Source of the DNA: Stictocephala bisonia
Taxonomy: Eukaryota; Arthropoda; Insecta; Hemiptera; Membracidae
Direction of reading: 5' to 3'
Assembly: GCA_035578905.1 (NCBI GenBank)
Contig: JAQJVL010000147.1
Span: 247,906 to 311,905, forward strand
DNA length: 64,000 nucleotides
Below the pieces are notes generated by a model, which was not told the DNA's origin, did no database searches, and saw only the letters and a list, made by a program, of their open reading frames with translations. A program made the position numbers and the translations under genes. This document shows positions 35,150 to 46,237 of this stretch, piece after piece (position 1 is the first letter of the stretch; every line of letters begins with the position of its first letter).

Positions 35150-35638
35150 TGGCACTTAGTTCGACACCCGTTCAATTTGTTGGCACTTAGTTCGACACCC
35201 GTTCAATTTGTTGGCACCCGTTCAATTTGTTGGCACTTAGTTCGACACCCGTTCATTTTGTCGGCACTTAGTTCGACACCCGTTCAATTTGTTGGCACTT
35301 AGTTCGACACCCGTTCAATTTGTTGGCACCCGTTCAATTTGTTGGCACTTATTTCGACGCCCGTTCAATTTTTTGGCACTTAGTTCGACACCCGTTCAAT
35401 TTGTTGGCACTAAGTTCGACACCCGTTCAATTTGTTGGCACCCGTTCATTTTGTTGGCACTTATTTCGACACCCGTTCAATTTGTTGGCACTTAGTTCGA
35501 CACCCGTTCAATTTGTTGGCACTTAGTTCGACACCCGTTCAATTTGTTGGCACTTAGTTCGACACCCGTTCAATTTGTTGGCACTTAGTCGACACCCGTT
35601 CAATTTGTTGGCACTTAGTTCGACAGCCGTTCAATTTT
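35150..35638. repeat. 31-bp minisatellite with 19-bp short units
   Basis: Fourteen 31-base units (TTGGCACTTAGTTCGACACC then CGTTCAATTTG) are mixed with three 19-base units that lack the middle 12 bases. The order is L L S, L L L S, L L L S, then six L. Several open frames run through the array in different phases with the peptide phrase STPVQFVGT; they exist because the unit contains no stop in those phases and are not genes. Confidence 0.95.
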
Positions 35639-35869
35639 ACTGCGAGTCTGAGATTGGTAAACATGGTCAACCGAAGCCAATTACCAAAATATCTGTACAT
35701 TTTATACTATGTTGTGTGATTACTTTGTCATGGTATTTTAAGGTTATTTTTATTAACATTCTTGTATAAAAAATGTTGCTTCTGACCATAGCAATTAATA
35801 ATGGTTGATGATGACAATGACAAGTTAATATATTTTTAAATACGTTTGTTGCATGCATTTTGGACTAAC

Positions 35870-36039
35870 CTGCCTGAACCGGAGCATAGAATCTATCCTG
35901 TTGTGTAGTGGATGATGCATGGAACTCGAGCCTCTCCGAGACTCTCCAATCAATTGTTTCATGAAATATAATCAAAGGCACCATCAATATCTCTATCAGA
36001 GATTTTCCTTTCCTATCATAAGGCAATGGGTTCACCCCG
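35870..36039 (-). other. Candidate host exon, unrecognised
   Basis: On the minus strand a T-rich tract ending TTTTTTATATAG precedes a 170-base segment open in only one frame, which ends GGCAG before GTTAGT, a good donor site. The peptide contains PLPYDRKGKSLIEILM and ETIDWRVSERLEFHASS, with ordinary amino-acid balance and less AT bias than its surroundings. I recognise no family. It could equally be chance or an old transposon fragment; no partner exon was found nearby. Confidence 0.25.
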
Positions 36040-36389
36040 CTATATAAAAAATTAAGAAATTTTGAATTCTTAAATTTGATTTTATAACCATTCATTTATG
36101 GTTTTAAAGTTGAACAAATTATACTTTAATTTATGGATTTCTTTTATAAAAGGATTCAAATATGTATCAATGAAAGACCTAGCTAAGAAATAGTCGTTTT
36201 TATAAATAGTAAAACAGTATATAATAAAAATAAATTCAATAACCTACAAATTAAACTTAAGCCTAACCTTTTATTGTGATAGATTTACGAGACGTCTTCA
36301 GCTAATTAGTAGTTACTTACAGATAATTACAATAGCACATTTCAAAGAAGTTGATTATATTTAATAATGTCAAAAATGCTCGAAAACAA

Positions 36390-36600
36390 TAATGTATTCC
36401 TGGAAATAAAATGTTGAAAGGATAAAATAATTTGCTCAGCCTTCCACAGTCAGCAGCCAAATAGCATTTAATTGCAAGGACAAGACTTTCTGCTGAGTCA
36501 ATTCCCCCTCCCCCGGATATTCCGCCCCTAGTTATCATGATTGTGGGCCCGACCACAAAGCAAATTGAGTTTGGAAAACAATTGTCACACAAAGTGTCTA
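36390..36600 (+). repeat. Dispersed repeat, AAATTGAGTTT family, copy at 36.5 kb
   Basis: The best-preserved member: GTCAGCAGCC, CTGCTGAGTC, a C-rich middle (CCCCCTCCCCCGG), GGGCCCGACCACAAAGC and AAATTGAGTTTGGAAAACAA. The minus frame at 36317-36592 reads across it and has no known relatives. Confidence 0.72.
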
Positions 36601-37269
36601 AGTCCTATACGCCAGTTCAATAATTGTTCCCCCCTGGAACATCCGTTGTTGAATTCTTGGTGTAGAGGTATTGGATAGACTTCTTTCCACTAGTATAATT
36701 TGGAAGTAAAGGTTGGAATATTCAATGAATAGACTAAATAACAGTTACATTTAAATACATACAATGTTATTGTCCATTGATTAATGTATATTTAAAAACA
36801 TCCTTATTATAAAATACGAGAAGTCGTTTTTGCTAAGGGAACTCCTCCCTCATTTCTTAATCAATTTTAACTATTAATGTGTCAACTACCCTTATTCCCG
36901 TTTAAGCAATAAGGTTTTCATTCTTAAATGTTGTTATTCTAAAGGGCTCGGGAAGCCCTCAAAGTACGTTTTCGGCCTTAAGAATAACATGAAGAGAGAT
37001 TTAAATTATTAAAATGTAATTAATAATGTTTGTGACATTTTAACAGCTCCTGGAATGTAAATAGTGATGTTTATGATATTGAGAAGGATATAGAATTTTC
37101 ATGGTGTAGAGAAGGTTTGATTTCCTGACGTTTGATTCCTTCAGTGGGAATTTTGTTAAATATATAGATATTAAAAAGCGGATTCATGTCTGTCTGTGCG
37201 TCCTATATACATTACTACACAAATAATCCAATCGTCATGATATTTTGGGAATATTTTCCCAAGAGTTGG
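36601..37269. other. Spacer with a possible Helitron internal fragment
   Basis: 36985-37130 resembles 22140-22270 in the order TAACAGCT, AATGTAAATA, TGATG, AGAA, ATAG. A TATATAGATATTAAAAAGCGG stretch at about 37160 could be a decayed Helitron 5' start. Neither is firm. Confidence 0.35.
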
Positions 37270-37330
37270 TTTTTAAGGAACACCACCGTAGTTTATGGGT
37301 GGGTGGGGTTGTCAACACCACCGTAGATGA
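37270..37330 (+). repeat. G-rich minisatellite, two units
   Basis: AACACCACCGTAGTTTATGG, GGTGGGTGGGG and CAACACCACCGTAG: a short, diverged copy of the dispersed minisatellite. Confidence 0.7.
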
Positions 37331-38442
37331 GTTTTCCATATACAAAATTTCAAACTATGTCTCGTGTTTTTAAGGCCTTTAAAGACTAATCATTTTGATA
37401 TAAATGCGTTCAAAATATTTTTACTCTCATAGGCAGAGTGGAACAAAATGTAAAATAAATATTGTTTTTAAGGTTAACGTTAGTATAACTCTTTTGTAAA
37501 TTACAACGATAAATCATTTTTATCCAATACTACCAATGACACCTTTCAGTTCTTGAAATATATTTTCCTTGATAAAATCTTTGGAAATCATGTAAGGTCA
37601 ATCATGTAAAATTGTGTAATAAGACTAGGTTAGCCTCATTTAATACTACATTATTTGACTCCATCCAATGGCATCAAACCCTCATAAGTAACTAATATAT
37701 ATTTTAAAATTTATGTATATGTAATGTAATAATCATGGGACTCACTTACTTTCTTTATTTGATTAATCTATTTTTATTTTTCACTGTTATAGGAATATGT
37801 CTTCTTTTTTTAATGATTTTTTCTATGTAATAGTCAATATCTAACGAATTATTATTATTTTTTTTAGTATAGAATATACATTTTTGTAATTTGTGTTCTA
37901 ATAACAAATTATATGCAAGTACCTTTCTAAGTTAATTTGTCTGATTTAATTGTAATGTGATGTTCATTTTACTAGTTTTACGCACAGGCAAAAAAGCCTA
38001 TGTAAAACATTCTTTTCCGAAATATTAAATTGTTAACTTGAACCTTTGTAAACTTAAAAGGGAAATAAATTGATTTTCTTTCTTTCATTTGACATATGTA
38101 ATCTGTATACTAATATTCCAGTTGATGAAGTGATTAACTTAGTTAAAGAAAAACTTGTAGAATAAAAATATGAAAAAATGTATGTAAATCAAATTGTAAA
38201 GTTGCTCATGTTTTATTTGCATCTTTCTACTCGCTCAAATTATTCAACTACTAACCATTGGTTTTTAAAGCATTAATAGTAATTTAATGAAGTTATTTAA
38301 TTAAATTTATAGCCTGCTGTTCAATTAAATAAAAGCTTTTCGAACTGGATAAGTAATAAGATTGGATATTTCTACTCGTATTTAGCCTATAATTAGATTG
38401 AAACTCAAGTGCAATCAGTTACTATGTAACTAAAACTTACGT
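37331..38442. other. AT-rich spacer, possible LINE 3' untranslated sequence
   Basis: 37980-38090 carries an AGGCAAAAAAGCCT hairpin followed by AAATAAATTGATTTTCTTTC, a layout often seen at LINE 3' ends, but no coding remnant precedes it. Confidence 0.3.
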
Positions 38443-38552
38443 ATTATGATTTTACTTAATACATTTTAACAGCTGATATTTACTGTCAAAAGTCACATAC
38501 CGAGGCTGAAGGCCGAGTGCTGGTATGTGAGGCGTGCAGGGGCGTCTTCTAG
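38443..38552 (+). mobile_element. Helitron-type 3' terminal fragment
   Basis: TATTATGATTTTACTTAATA, TCACATACCGAGGCTGAAGG and CGTCTTCTAG before T parallel the 3' end of the element at 21277-22504. CATACC and GGTATG form a stem about 30 bases before the CTAG terminus. Confidence 0.5.
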
Positions 38553-39237
38553 TACATCTGAAAATAGATTTAGTAAACTATCTCAATTCTGTGTCTCAAA
38601 TGTAAGTTTTAATAAATCTCGATTTCAATCAATGCAGCGTAAAACTAGTTAAAGAAAATATCTCTAATCAACCCTTCGTAAAATTAATTATATAAATTGC
38701 GATCCCAACATTGCTCAAAACTGAATATTACAAAATATACAGTACAGTCAAATTAATGCCTGCATAATGAAAAAGAAGTAATAACATTTTAAAATAAGCA
38801 CTTTAATCAAAATACCTACTATTTTATGTACGTTTAGTGTAAGAAGTTTCATAAATGAGCTTCGTAACCATAAAGCCATAATACCATAAGAATTCTTTAT
38901 AGCTGAGTATTATAACTTTAACTGAGCCAAACTTTGAAAATTAATATAGAACTTGGAGCTTTATTTCAACATACACAATTTATTAAACTTGTTTTTTATG
39001 TACCAATAACAAACCATTGTTTTCTGATGAATGTAATTGAATTTGGTATTTTTTTCTAATCAACAAAATGCCGAATGATTTTTAAGCAGAACTATTGTAT
39101 AAAAAACTTCAAATATAATTTAGTCAATACATAATCGATCAAAGAGCTGAGGTAATGAAATAAAAACTGATTCATGGTAAAATTATAATACATATTACAA
39201 TTAAGCTTACTCTCTCTTCGATTTTTTATATAAATTA
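38553..39237. other. AT-rich spacer, nothing recognised
   Basis: No gene, RNA or repeat copy identified. Confidence 0.5.
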
Positions 39238-39690
39238 CAAAACACACATCAGAAAATATATGTATAAAGTTATCAATACTAAGTCAGACAATGTAATAAC
39301 AAAATAAATAAAACTAAAAAAAGTTAAAACACCAAATTAATCATTTATTCCAGAGGGAAATGGTTAAGTAAATGCATTTCAGTTGGTACAAGTCTATTGG
39401 ATAAGTGTAACGATATTTTCGAACAATATTCACCAACATCTTTGGACATAACGTAATAGTCACTGATAACAATTCCAAGAAATAGGGTTCTCATCACTGA
39501 CCCTATAACACAGACGTTCAGAGTTTACCACCCTCATGTGGGGTAAGTCTGCGGTGACATATCACGTGTCTTTCTGAGGAAAGGTGAGTTTTTGTGTTTT
39601 ACAACCATCAGAAATGGGCGTCTTTGTCTTTCTCGTAACAGGTAATATGATACTGTAAAAGTTTCTTTCTTACTTATTTTAACGTGAAAA
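39238..39690 (+). repeat. 450-bp dispersed repeat related to the 179-bp satellite, copy 1
   Basis: Direct relative of 44714-45165. The best conserved core is TCTCATCACTGACCCTATAA, CACAGACGTT, ATGTGGGGTAAGTCTGCGGT and CACGTGTCTTTCTGAG. Read on the minus strand this core aligns with the unit of the 49036-50940 satellite (CAGA-AGACACGTG, AGTAAAC, CAGTGATGAGAACC). No coding frame. Confidence 0.88.
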
Positions 39691-39726
39691 AATTACTCAA
39701 CTGAATGTATATACATTTTTCTACTA

Positions 39727-39845
39727 TCACGTACATGAATGTATGGGCAGGTGGGTCAATACCACTGCTCGACTTTGAGTGGGTGGGAGGTACATGACCA
39801 CTGCACGCGTAAGGGTGGTTGGGTGGACAGGCCAATACCATATGA
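39727..39845 (+). repeat. G-rich minisatellite, CCACTGTACGTGTATGGGTGGG type
   Basis: Three degenerate units: CACGTACATGAATGTATGGG, CAATACCACTGCTCGAC and GACCACTGCACGCGTAAGGG, with GGGTGGG-like runs and a final CAATACCATATG. Confidence 0.8.
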
Positions 39846-39969
39846 ACATTTTCTATTATGGATGTATTATTATTATTAAGAACAAACCATTTATTTATAA
39901 GACATGTTAATCAAGGTGTTTAATAGTATACATTCAGGTGCGCATAATTATATTATATGACTGCGCATT

Positions 39970-40126
39970 GCCGGCGTGGTGACTCAGTGGGTAAGGCTTC
40001 CGACTGCGGAGGGCAAGGTCCAAGGTTTGAATCCCTACTGAGCCAACGGTCGATAGTTCACTCGTTGAATAAAGTTCATGCACATGCTTGCAAGCCCATG
40101 TAAACTGGCGAGTGAAGTTAAAAAAT
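39970..40126 (+). mobile_element. tRNA-derived SINE, copy 3
   Basis: A box TGACTCAGTGG (39980-39990) and B box GGTTTGAATCC (40024-40034) head a body matching 19651-19801: GACTGCGGAGGGCAAGGTCC, CACTCGTTGAATAAAG and AAACTGGCGAGTGAAG, ending in an A-rich tail. It contains GCACATGCTTGCAAGCCCAT, part of which is missing from copy 2. Confidence 0.85.
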
Positions 40127-40401
40127 ATATATTGTTTTTTAGGAGCTGATTTTTATTAGGAATAAGCAATGTACATCTTAAATGTAAATATCAAGAGTAA
40201 CGATGAAAGTAGATAAAAAATGCTTACTTTCAATAGTTTACTTTACATATATTAGATTCTCGTGTAATTTATCATATGTTGTATATTGAATGCGCTTTTT
40301 TTTTATTAATTGTGAATTCTTAAACAGCTTTATTGTGAGGATACCAATAGATATCTTTCACAAACATTACATATTGTGTTTAAATTATTAAATGTCTAAT
40401 G

Positions 40402-40521
40402 AAACCAATACATTTAAATTTTAACAATTGGTTGAATTTAATTGTATTCAATTAAAGTTAAAATTTAATTAAATTAAAATTAAAATTAAATTAAAGTTGA
40501 AATTTAAATGTATTGGTTTTA
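40402..40521. repeat. Inverted repeat around an AATTAAA-rich core
   Basis: AAACCAATACATTTAAATTT near 40402 pairs with AAATTTAAATGTATTGGTTT near 40502. The interior is almost entirely AATTAAA-like low complexity. It may be a miniature inverted-repeat element; no target duplication was identified. Confidence 0.75.
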
Positions 40522-40559
40522 TTAAAAATTTAATAATTTAAATATATTAAGTTACCAAT

Positions 40560-41429
40560 ATCAACTCTATCTCAACTTCATTAGATATTTTTTTGTGTTT
40601 TTTTTTTTTTTTGTTTTGTTTGTTATTTTACCAATAGTTACGATAAATATTTATGTTAAAATGTGGTTAATTATTTTAGTAAATACACATTTATATATTT
40701 TACTATTCTAAAACGTGCATTATAATTATTTGGTATGGACAATGGCATAAGGATCACAAACTCCCTCAGACCAACTCACACACGAGATAGAGTTGCATAC
40801 TTTGCAGCATGTGCTCAGAGAAAATTTACGTTAGTTCAAGCAGGTATACGAAAATCATAGATCTTAGGGTAAAGAAATTATTTAAAACCAGTATGATGGC
40901 GGTGTTTTCTTGATAAATTTTGTTGTCATTTAACACTTGTCTATGAACAGTTAATACCTTTAAATTTTAAATTCCTTAGTTAATTCCAATACACTTTCTG
41001 CTACCCCCATTTTATACAATAAATCAATGAGAACTTAAAATATATTTACATTTTTTAAAATTTGTAACTACTTAACCATCAATCCAGTCCATTTATACAC
41101 ATCTGGATCCAATTCTAACAAATTAATTTATACTTATATGCATGCAATAATCTAAGTCATGGTAGTCTATAAAATGTAAATTATTTATGATCTTAATTTA
41201 AATTTACAGTTTTAGTTATTTACTGAAAATAATTGAAATTTTATAAGCCTTTAAATTAGCGAGAAATACAATAACATTAATAGCTGGTTGAGGAAATGTT
41301 TTATATTATTGTTTATCTTGTTAATATATAACTTTTTAAGGTCATCCCTAAACTTTTAAAATAACTTAAATAACGGAACTGTTATTTAAATTTCAATACT
41401 GTAAAATTGTCTGGCTTATAAATAACTTA
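40560..41429. other. AT-rich spacer, nothing recognised
   Basis: Contains T runs near 40590-40620. No gene, RNA or repeat copy identified. Confidence 0.5.
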
Positions 41430-41600
41430 GTAGAAGTTCCCACAAAAACCTGTATTAGCACTTTCCAGTATTCGCGTAGCTAATCAGAGTTTTACTGTAG
41501 CACATCTAACGCCTTCCCCGTAGATTCCACCCCACTATTGCAGTAGGAACCTTAAAGGAAATTGAGTTTAGTAACAATTGTTCGACAAAGTTTTCCCTTC
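41430..41600 (+). repeat. Dispersed repeat, AAATTGAGTTT family, diverged copy
   Basis: Shares TTGCAGTAGG, GGAAATTGAGTTTAGTAACA and GACAAAGT with the 36.5-kb member; the 5' half is only weakly similar. Confidence 0.45.
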
Positions 41601-41845
41601 CTGTATATTAAATTCAGTAATTGCTCGCTGTTGAATAGTTAATTTAATATCACTGGTTGGGTCGTGTTATTTTGATTAAAGGAATAAATAATAAAAAAAT
41701 ATAAGGCTCAAAAAAATAGTTTAATATTTGCAAGTAATTGAATACTGAAGCTATATTAAATGATAGTGAAATGACGTTTTAATGCAATTATATGATAGTA
41801 AATGATTGGTAATAGTAGATTGAAATTTAAAAGAACATTCATCAT

Positions 41846-41960
41846 TTTAGGAATGAGTTAACGGGAAATAAGTTTCTGGAAGATGAGGTGGCGAGTCCTG
41901 TTTTCGATAACAGTACATGGGAAGAATGATTCTATCCCAAGATGAGGGATGAAGGAATAA
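41846..41960 (-). repeat. Possible single-copy relative of the 94-bp satellite
   Basis: CGAGTCCTGTTTTCGATAAC, GGAAGAATGATTCTATCCC and GATGAGGGATGAAGG follow the order of 58676-58755 and of the reverse complement of the 46238 satellite unit, but with many changes. Confidence 0.35.
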
Positions 41961-42289
41961 GCCCACCTATGATGTATTTCTTGCCAAAATGGCTTTATAT
42001 ACTACCAGATTGGTTCTTTAAAGCCTTTTTAAGATATTTGAGTATTGATACCTATTTTCTGTAGCTGACTAATATAGAGATAAGCACGTTTTATGGTTAC
42101 GATTATATTTTACACTTTTATTTTTTTTTTTTTTTTTTAACTAAGCCATGTAATGAATAGAATATTATATTAGGAATAAATGTTTTATTAATATGTTTCT
42201 TTCAATATAAAATGTCAAGTAACAGTTTGTTGAATAGGGGCCAAGTAAATACAATTATATAATGTAGCGTACACTAAACTATCCCGTTC

Positions 42290-42400
42290 CACCAGTAGGG
42301 GTATGTCCCTCTACCACTAACATGATTGCGTTATGCCATGACATTACATACATGGGATTATCCCGTAGTAGCAGTAATAAAGCCTACCCGGAGTGATGAA
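42290..42400 (+). repeat. ACATGGGATTA dispersed repeat, copy 1
   Basis: GGGGTATGTCCCTCTACCAC, ATTACATACATGGGATTA, CAGTAATAAAGCCT and CCCGG recur at 60760-60865 and, on the other strand, at 44341-44452. No coding content. Confidence 0.78.
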
Positions 42401-43326
42401 ATAACTCTCATGCTGTAAATTAATGACGGGAAATGCAATTAATTTCTTAGTGGTATAAAATGCTATTGATGTTGTTACAGTGTTTTAAAAACACTCTGTT
42501 TTTTTGTAATAGTAATAAATGGTAACTCTCTCTAGATCCAAAACTTCAGTTACCAACCTTAAAATAATACTTTTTATAATGTGTAATTGTGTTTTTTAAT
42601 AATTACACTGCCATGTTTTAATTGAGTCAAAAGCTACATGTTAACTTACTTTAATTAGACTATGTAATAAGTGTCATTATTTTATAAAAAAAGTGAAAAA
42701 ATATCTAAAAATAGAGTACCACTATTATTTATTTATAAGTAACGGTTATAGCTTAGATAAAAGGTAAGCACAAGATACTGATTGTTTGTGGTAATATAAA
42801 AGAGCTGATTTATTAGTTAATATTAATGATGTGGAAAATCGTTAAGTTAGGTTAGTAAAAAAACTTAAAATATTATTTTACTATATTTCCTTGCATCACG
42901 GTGAAGTTATGCTTTAAACAAACTTGATCACCTTCATAAATTTATTTAGATGAGTTTAAATAAACCTATTTGTAGAAATATTTTAAATTAGTAGAGATAT
43001 TATTTTACAAATATATGTTAAATGTATTAAAAATTAGGGATTTACAAAAACCCCTACTTTATGTATTTGGAATATTTGTATTAAAAATGAGCAAGATTTG
43101 CATGATTTTTACAAAAATTTTATGAAAGGAATGTTGTACGAAATCATCTATGCAATTATCATTCATTATTAAGTACCGTGGTTATTTTATTGTACGCAAA
43201 TGCATTAAATTTTCAATTTTTTCTGTCATTAATAGATGAAATTATAGTAGTAATTAAGTTTCGTAATACTGTTACTTCAATATAAAGTCAACAAAAAAGT
43301 TTATCACAAAATAAATGTATACCTAA
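42401..43326. other. AT-rich spacer, nothing recognised
   Basis: No gene, RNA or repeat copy identified. Confidence 0.5.
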
Positions 43327-43600
43327 TCTCTATATATAAAAGAGAAAGCCCTCACTCACTCATCACTAATTCTCCCACTTACCGTAATCCTACAGAGCTA
43401 AATTCGGTACAAATGTTAGTTGTAGGCTAAATAGGAAAACTAAAGTATTTTTACCTTGATACAATACTCCTAAGGAGTAAAAACCACCCTTAAAAGATTG
43501 TTCCATCAAAATAACATTGGGTTGATTTTAGTAAATCAATAATAGCTGTTTTGTATACAAATAATGTTCATTTTGTATATTTGATATTTTTATCCTATTT
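43327..43600 (+). mobile_element. Helitron-type 5' end, copy 2
   Basis: Begins TCTCTATATATAAAAGAG after an A, then GCCCTCACTCACTCATCAC, the layout of insect Helitron 5' ends, and aligns with 34750-35040. A GC-richer stretch with CAGCGAAGCAATGGCTG at about 43840-43860 might be near the 3' end, but no CTRR terminus was identified. The minus frame at 43614-43823 has no known relatives. Confidence 0.58.
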
Positions 43601-44340
43601 ATGCATTAAGGGTTTACAAATAATCACACTTTTTTATAAATGTTTTCTCTATACAATTATGTGTAAAAACAGAAAAAATTTCAAGTACTAATTCTAATGT
43701 GGTTGTATTACTCTGCATAAGACTTTTTTGACTATAAAACTTTGTTTTTAGGAGGACGGCAGCAGAATAACATTTATATTGATGTGATGATTTAGAGAGG
43801 ACCACGGAGGGACGGGTAAGCAAGCGCAGAGAACCACCTGCAGCGAAGCAATGGCTGTTGGGTATTACCTAATAATAATAACTTGTAATGCATACTTGCA
43901 AGTAAATTGTTCATGTTTTAGTTTGTAAAATATATAAAAGAACATTATTATTCACCTTCTCGCCATTGTAAGCTGAATATATATAAAGAGTACTAATTAT
44001 ACATAATTTTGTTATAAATATATTTTCAAAAAATTTAAGTAGCAATTTTGTCAGATAGTATTGCTTTGTAAATTCTTCGTAAATTATATATATTTTTTTT
44101 TTTATATTTTAAAAACTTCGTAAATTATAATTTTTATAAGTGATATTTTTATAATTCAGCCTAATGGTCAGTAAACAAGTGAAAGTGTTTCAATCAATAC
44201 GGTTAGAAGACCTAAAATTTAGAATTACTTCCACAAGTGCTTCTACAGTATTACAATATCGATTCCTGTTAATAATGTGATTTACACAAATAAGCAATCT
44301 ACTAGCATTAATTAACATTAATTTCACTCTGCAAGAGGAT

Positions 44341-44452
44341 TTCACCCCCCCCTCCCGGGAAGGTTTCATTACTGTTAGTGTAATCCCATGTAGGTACTGC
44401 AGCAGGACACAACCATGGTGGTGGTAGAGGGATTCACTGCAACATTGGCAGT
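44341..44452 (-). repeat. ACATGGGATTA dispersed repeat, copy 2 (minus strand)
   Basis: On the minus strand: CCCTCTACCACCACCATGG, CTACATGGGATTACACTAAC, AGTAATGAAACCTTCCCGGG, as in the other two copies. The minus frame at 44190-44468 overlaps it and is not a gene. Confidence 0.78.
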
Positions 44453-44713
44453 ACCACGAGTACATCACACTTCACCAACGGACAGTTCCTATATGATTGT
44501 TTGAAAACGAATTTTACGCTTGATAAAAAACAACATAATAAAATATATTAATTTTTACAGTGATTGAAGTGTATTGTATTTTTATTTAAGTATTGTTAAA
44601 TATGAATAATATAAAAATACTTATAACTCATAAATACTTATAACTCATAAATAGTATAAGTCATATTTTGACATGTAAATGTAACTACGAAAAATGTATT
44701 TGAAAAATAAATT

Positions 44714-45165
44714 AAAAACACATCAAATATTAATATATACAATACAGTATTATCAATACTGTCAGAAAATGCAAATAAATTAAATACAAATTTATAATTC
44801 CAAAATAAATATGTACTTCAGTGAAAAACGGAGAGTTTAATATATTTCAGTAAATACAAGTATATTGAAGAACGGTAACGATATTTTTTAATAGTATTCA
44901 CAAACATCTTTGAACATAACGTAATAAGTCACTGAAAACAATTCCGAGAAATAGGGCTCTCATCACTGACCCTATAACACAGACGTTAAGAGTTTACTAC
45001 CCCTATGTGGGGTAAGTCTGCGGTGACATAACACGTGTCTTTCTGAGCAAAGGTGTGTTTGTGTTTTACAACCATCAGAAATGAGCGTCTTTGTCTTTCT
45101 AGTCACAGCAAATGTACGACTGTAAAAGTTCTTTTCTTGCTTATTTTAAAATGAAACAAAGTGCT
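44714..45165 (+). repeat. 450-bp dispersed repeat related to the 179-bp satellite, copy 2
   Basis: Direct copy of 39238-39690, well conserved from AACATCTTTG to TACAACCATCAGAAATG and weaker at the edges. Its reverse complement shows AGACACGTGTTATGT, TAGTAAACTCTTAACGTC and GGGTCAGTGATGAGAGCC, close to the satellite unit at 49036. Confidence 0.88.
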
Positions 45166-45439
45166 GTAAAACAGACGTAATCTGTGTTAACGCCTATCCT
45201 TATTTCGAATCCTGAAAACTAATAAAGAGAGTTACACAGATATGCAGTCAATTTAAACTGCCATTTCATCATGCAGTTGGACAATTCAGGGCCCATTAAT
45301 TAGTATAGACTGCGTTATTTAAATTATATAATTGCACATTTAGCTTTAACAACTTACAAAAATTAATACAACATTAATTCCTTGGAACATATTATTAAAG
45401 TATGAAAAAAATTAAATATTTGTCTATTCCTCCTTCGCA

Positions 45440-46045
45440 GACTATCTTTTTATTCCAATAGTAGAATGCTGTTTGCTTATCATGGGTGTTCATACCTAAC
45501 CTGTCCTACGGTATTCCAATTTGGGGTTATTTGTAATTCAGAAGAAAGCAATAAGAATCATTCTAGGGATGTGAAGTTCATCAACTTGCAGAGGCATCTT
45601 TCGAGCGAACAATCTCTTAACTTTTGCTAATGTATATATAAATATATGAATCATTAGTATATCTAAAGAAAAATATAAATCTTTTTTCCTTTGCCCTCAC
45701 CAACCAACCATATGTTTAGGAGTACACAGTCATGCTCATTAGTTATTCCAGGCCATTCATCTTCTCATTTTAAAAAACATGTTTACTATTCATGCATCAA
45801 ATTATTTAACAAACTGCCATCAGGATTAAAGGGATAACCTAATTTACCTAAATTTAAAATGAATCTCAAGGTACTTCTTATTGAAAAAGAATACTACAGT
45901 CTAGTGGAATATTTTAATGCCAATGTGTAGTTTGATAACCAGTAGTTTTTAATTATTAAATGGATTTATAAGGTCTTTTATTTAAATTTAATGTAATGAC
46001 GTATGTTATGCAATTATATTGTCAACAAAAATAAAGATATTTGAT
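45440..46045 (+). mobile_element. LINE 3' end, 5'-truncated
   Basis: Non-LTR retrotransposon remnant consisting of the end of ORF2 and a 3' untranslated region ending AATAAAGATATTTGATTTGA. The ending is like that of the minus-strand LINE at 30352. A 5' truncation of this size is typical for LINE insertion. The 94-bp satellite starts less than 200 bases downstream. Confidence 0.8.
45455..45928 (+). pseudogene. LINE ORF2 C-terminal fragment, frameshifted
   Basis: Successive frames give FIPNLSYGIPIWGYL, then QKKAIRIILGM (the RT thumb boxes YG-x-x-x-WG and QK-A-R-I), then HVYYSCIKLFNKLPSGLKG and LKVLLIEKEYYSLVEYF, the FNKLP and YS-EE-F boxes at the ORF2 C-terminus. At least two frameshifts and stops near 45520, 45570 and 45836 separate them. 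The box order is exactly that of insect LINE ORF2, so identification is firm although no search was done. Confidence 0.85.
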
Positions 46046-46237
46046 TTGATGTTGAGCATCAGAAAAATTATCGACAAATCGACAAAAGCTGAATTTGTAT
46101 CACTATTTTGATATCTTGAGCTGGATAATTGCACCCAAATATTTTTCAGACACAACGTTTTATAAATGTGGCCATAGGTTAGATAACTAAAAAAATTCAC
46201 TATAAAATAAACTATTTTTTTACTACAAGGATTTCGA

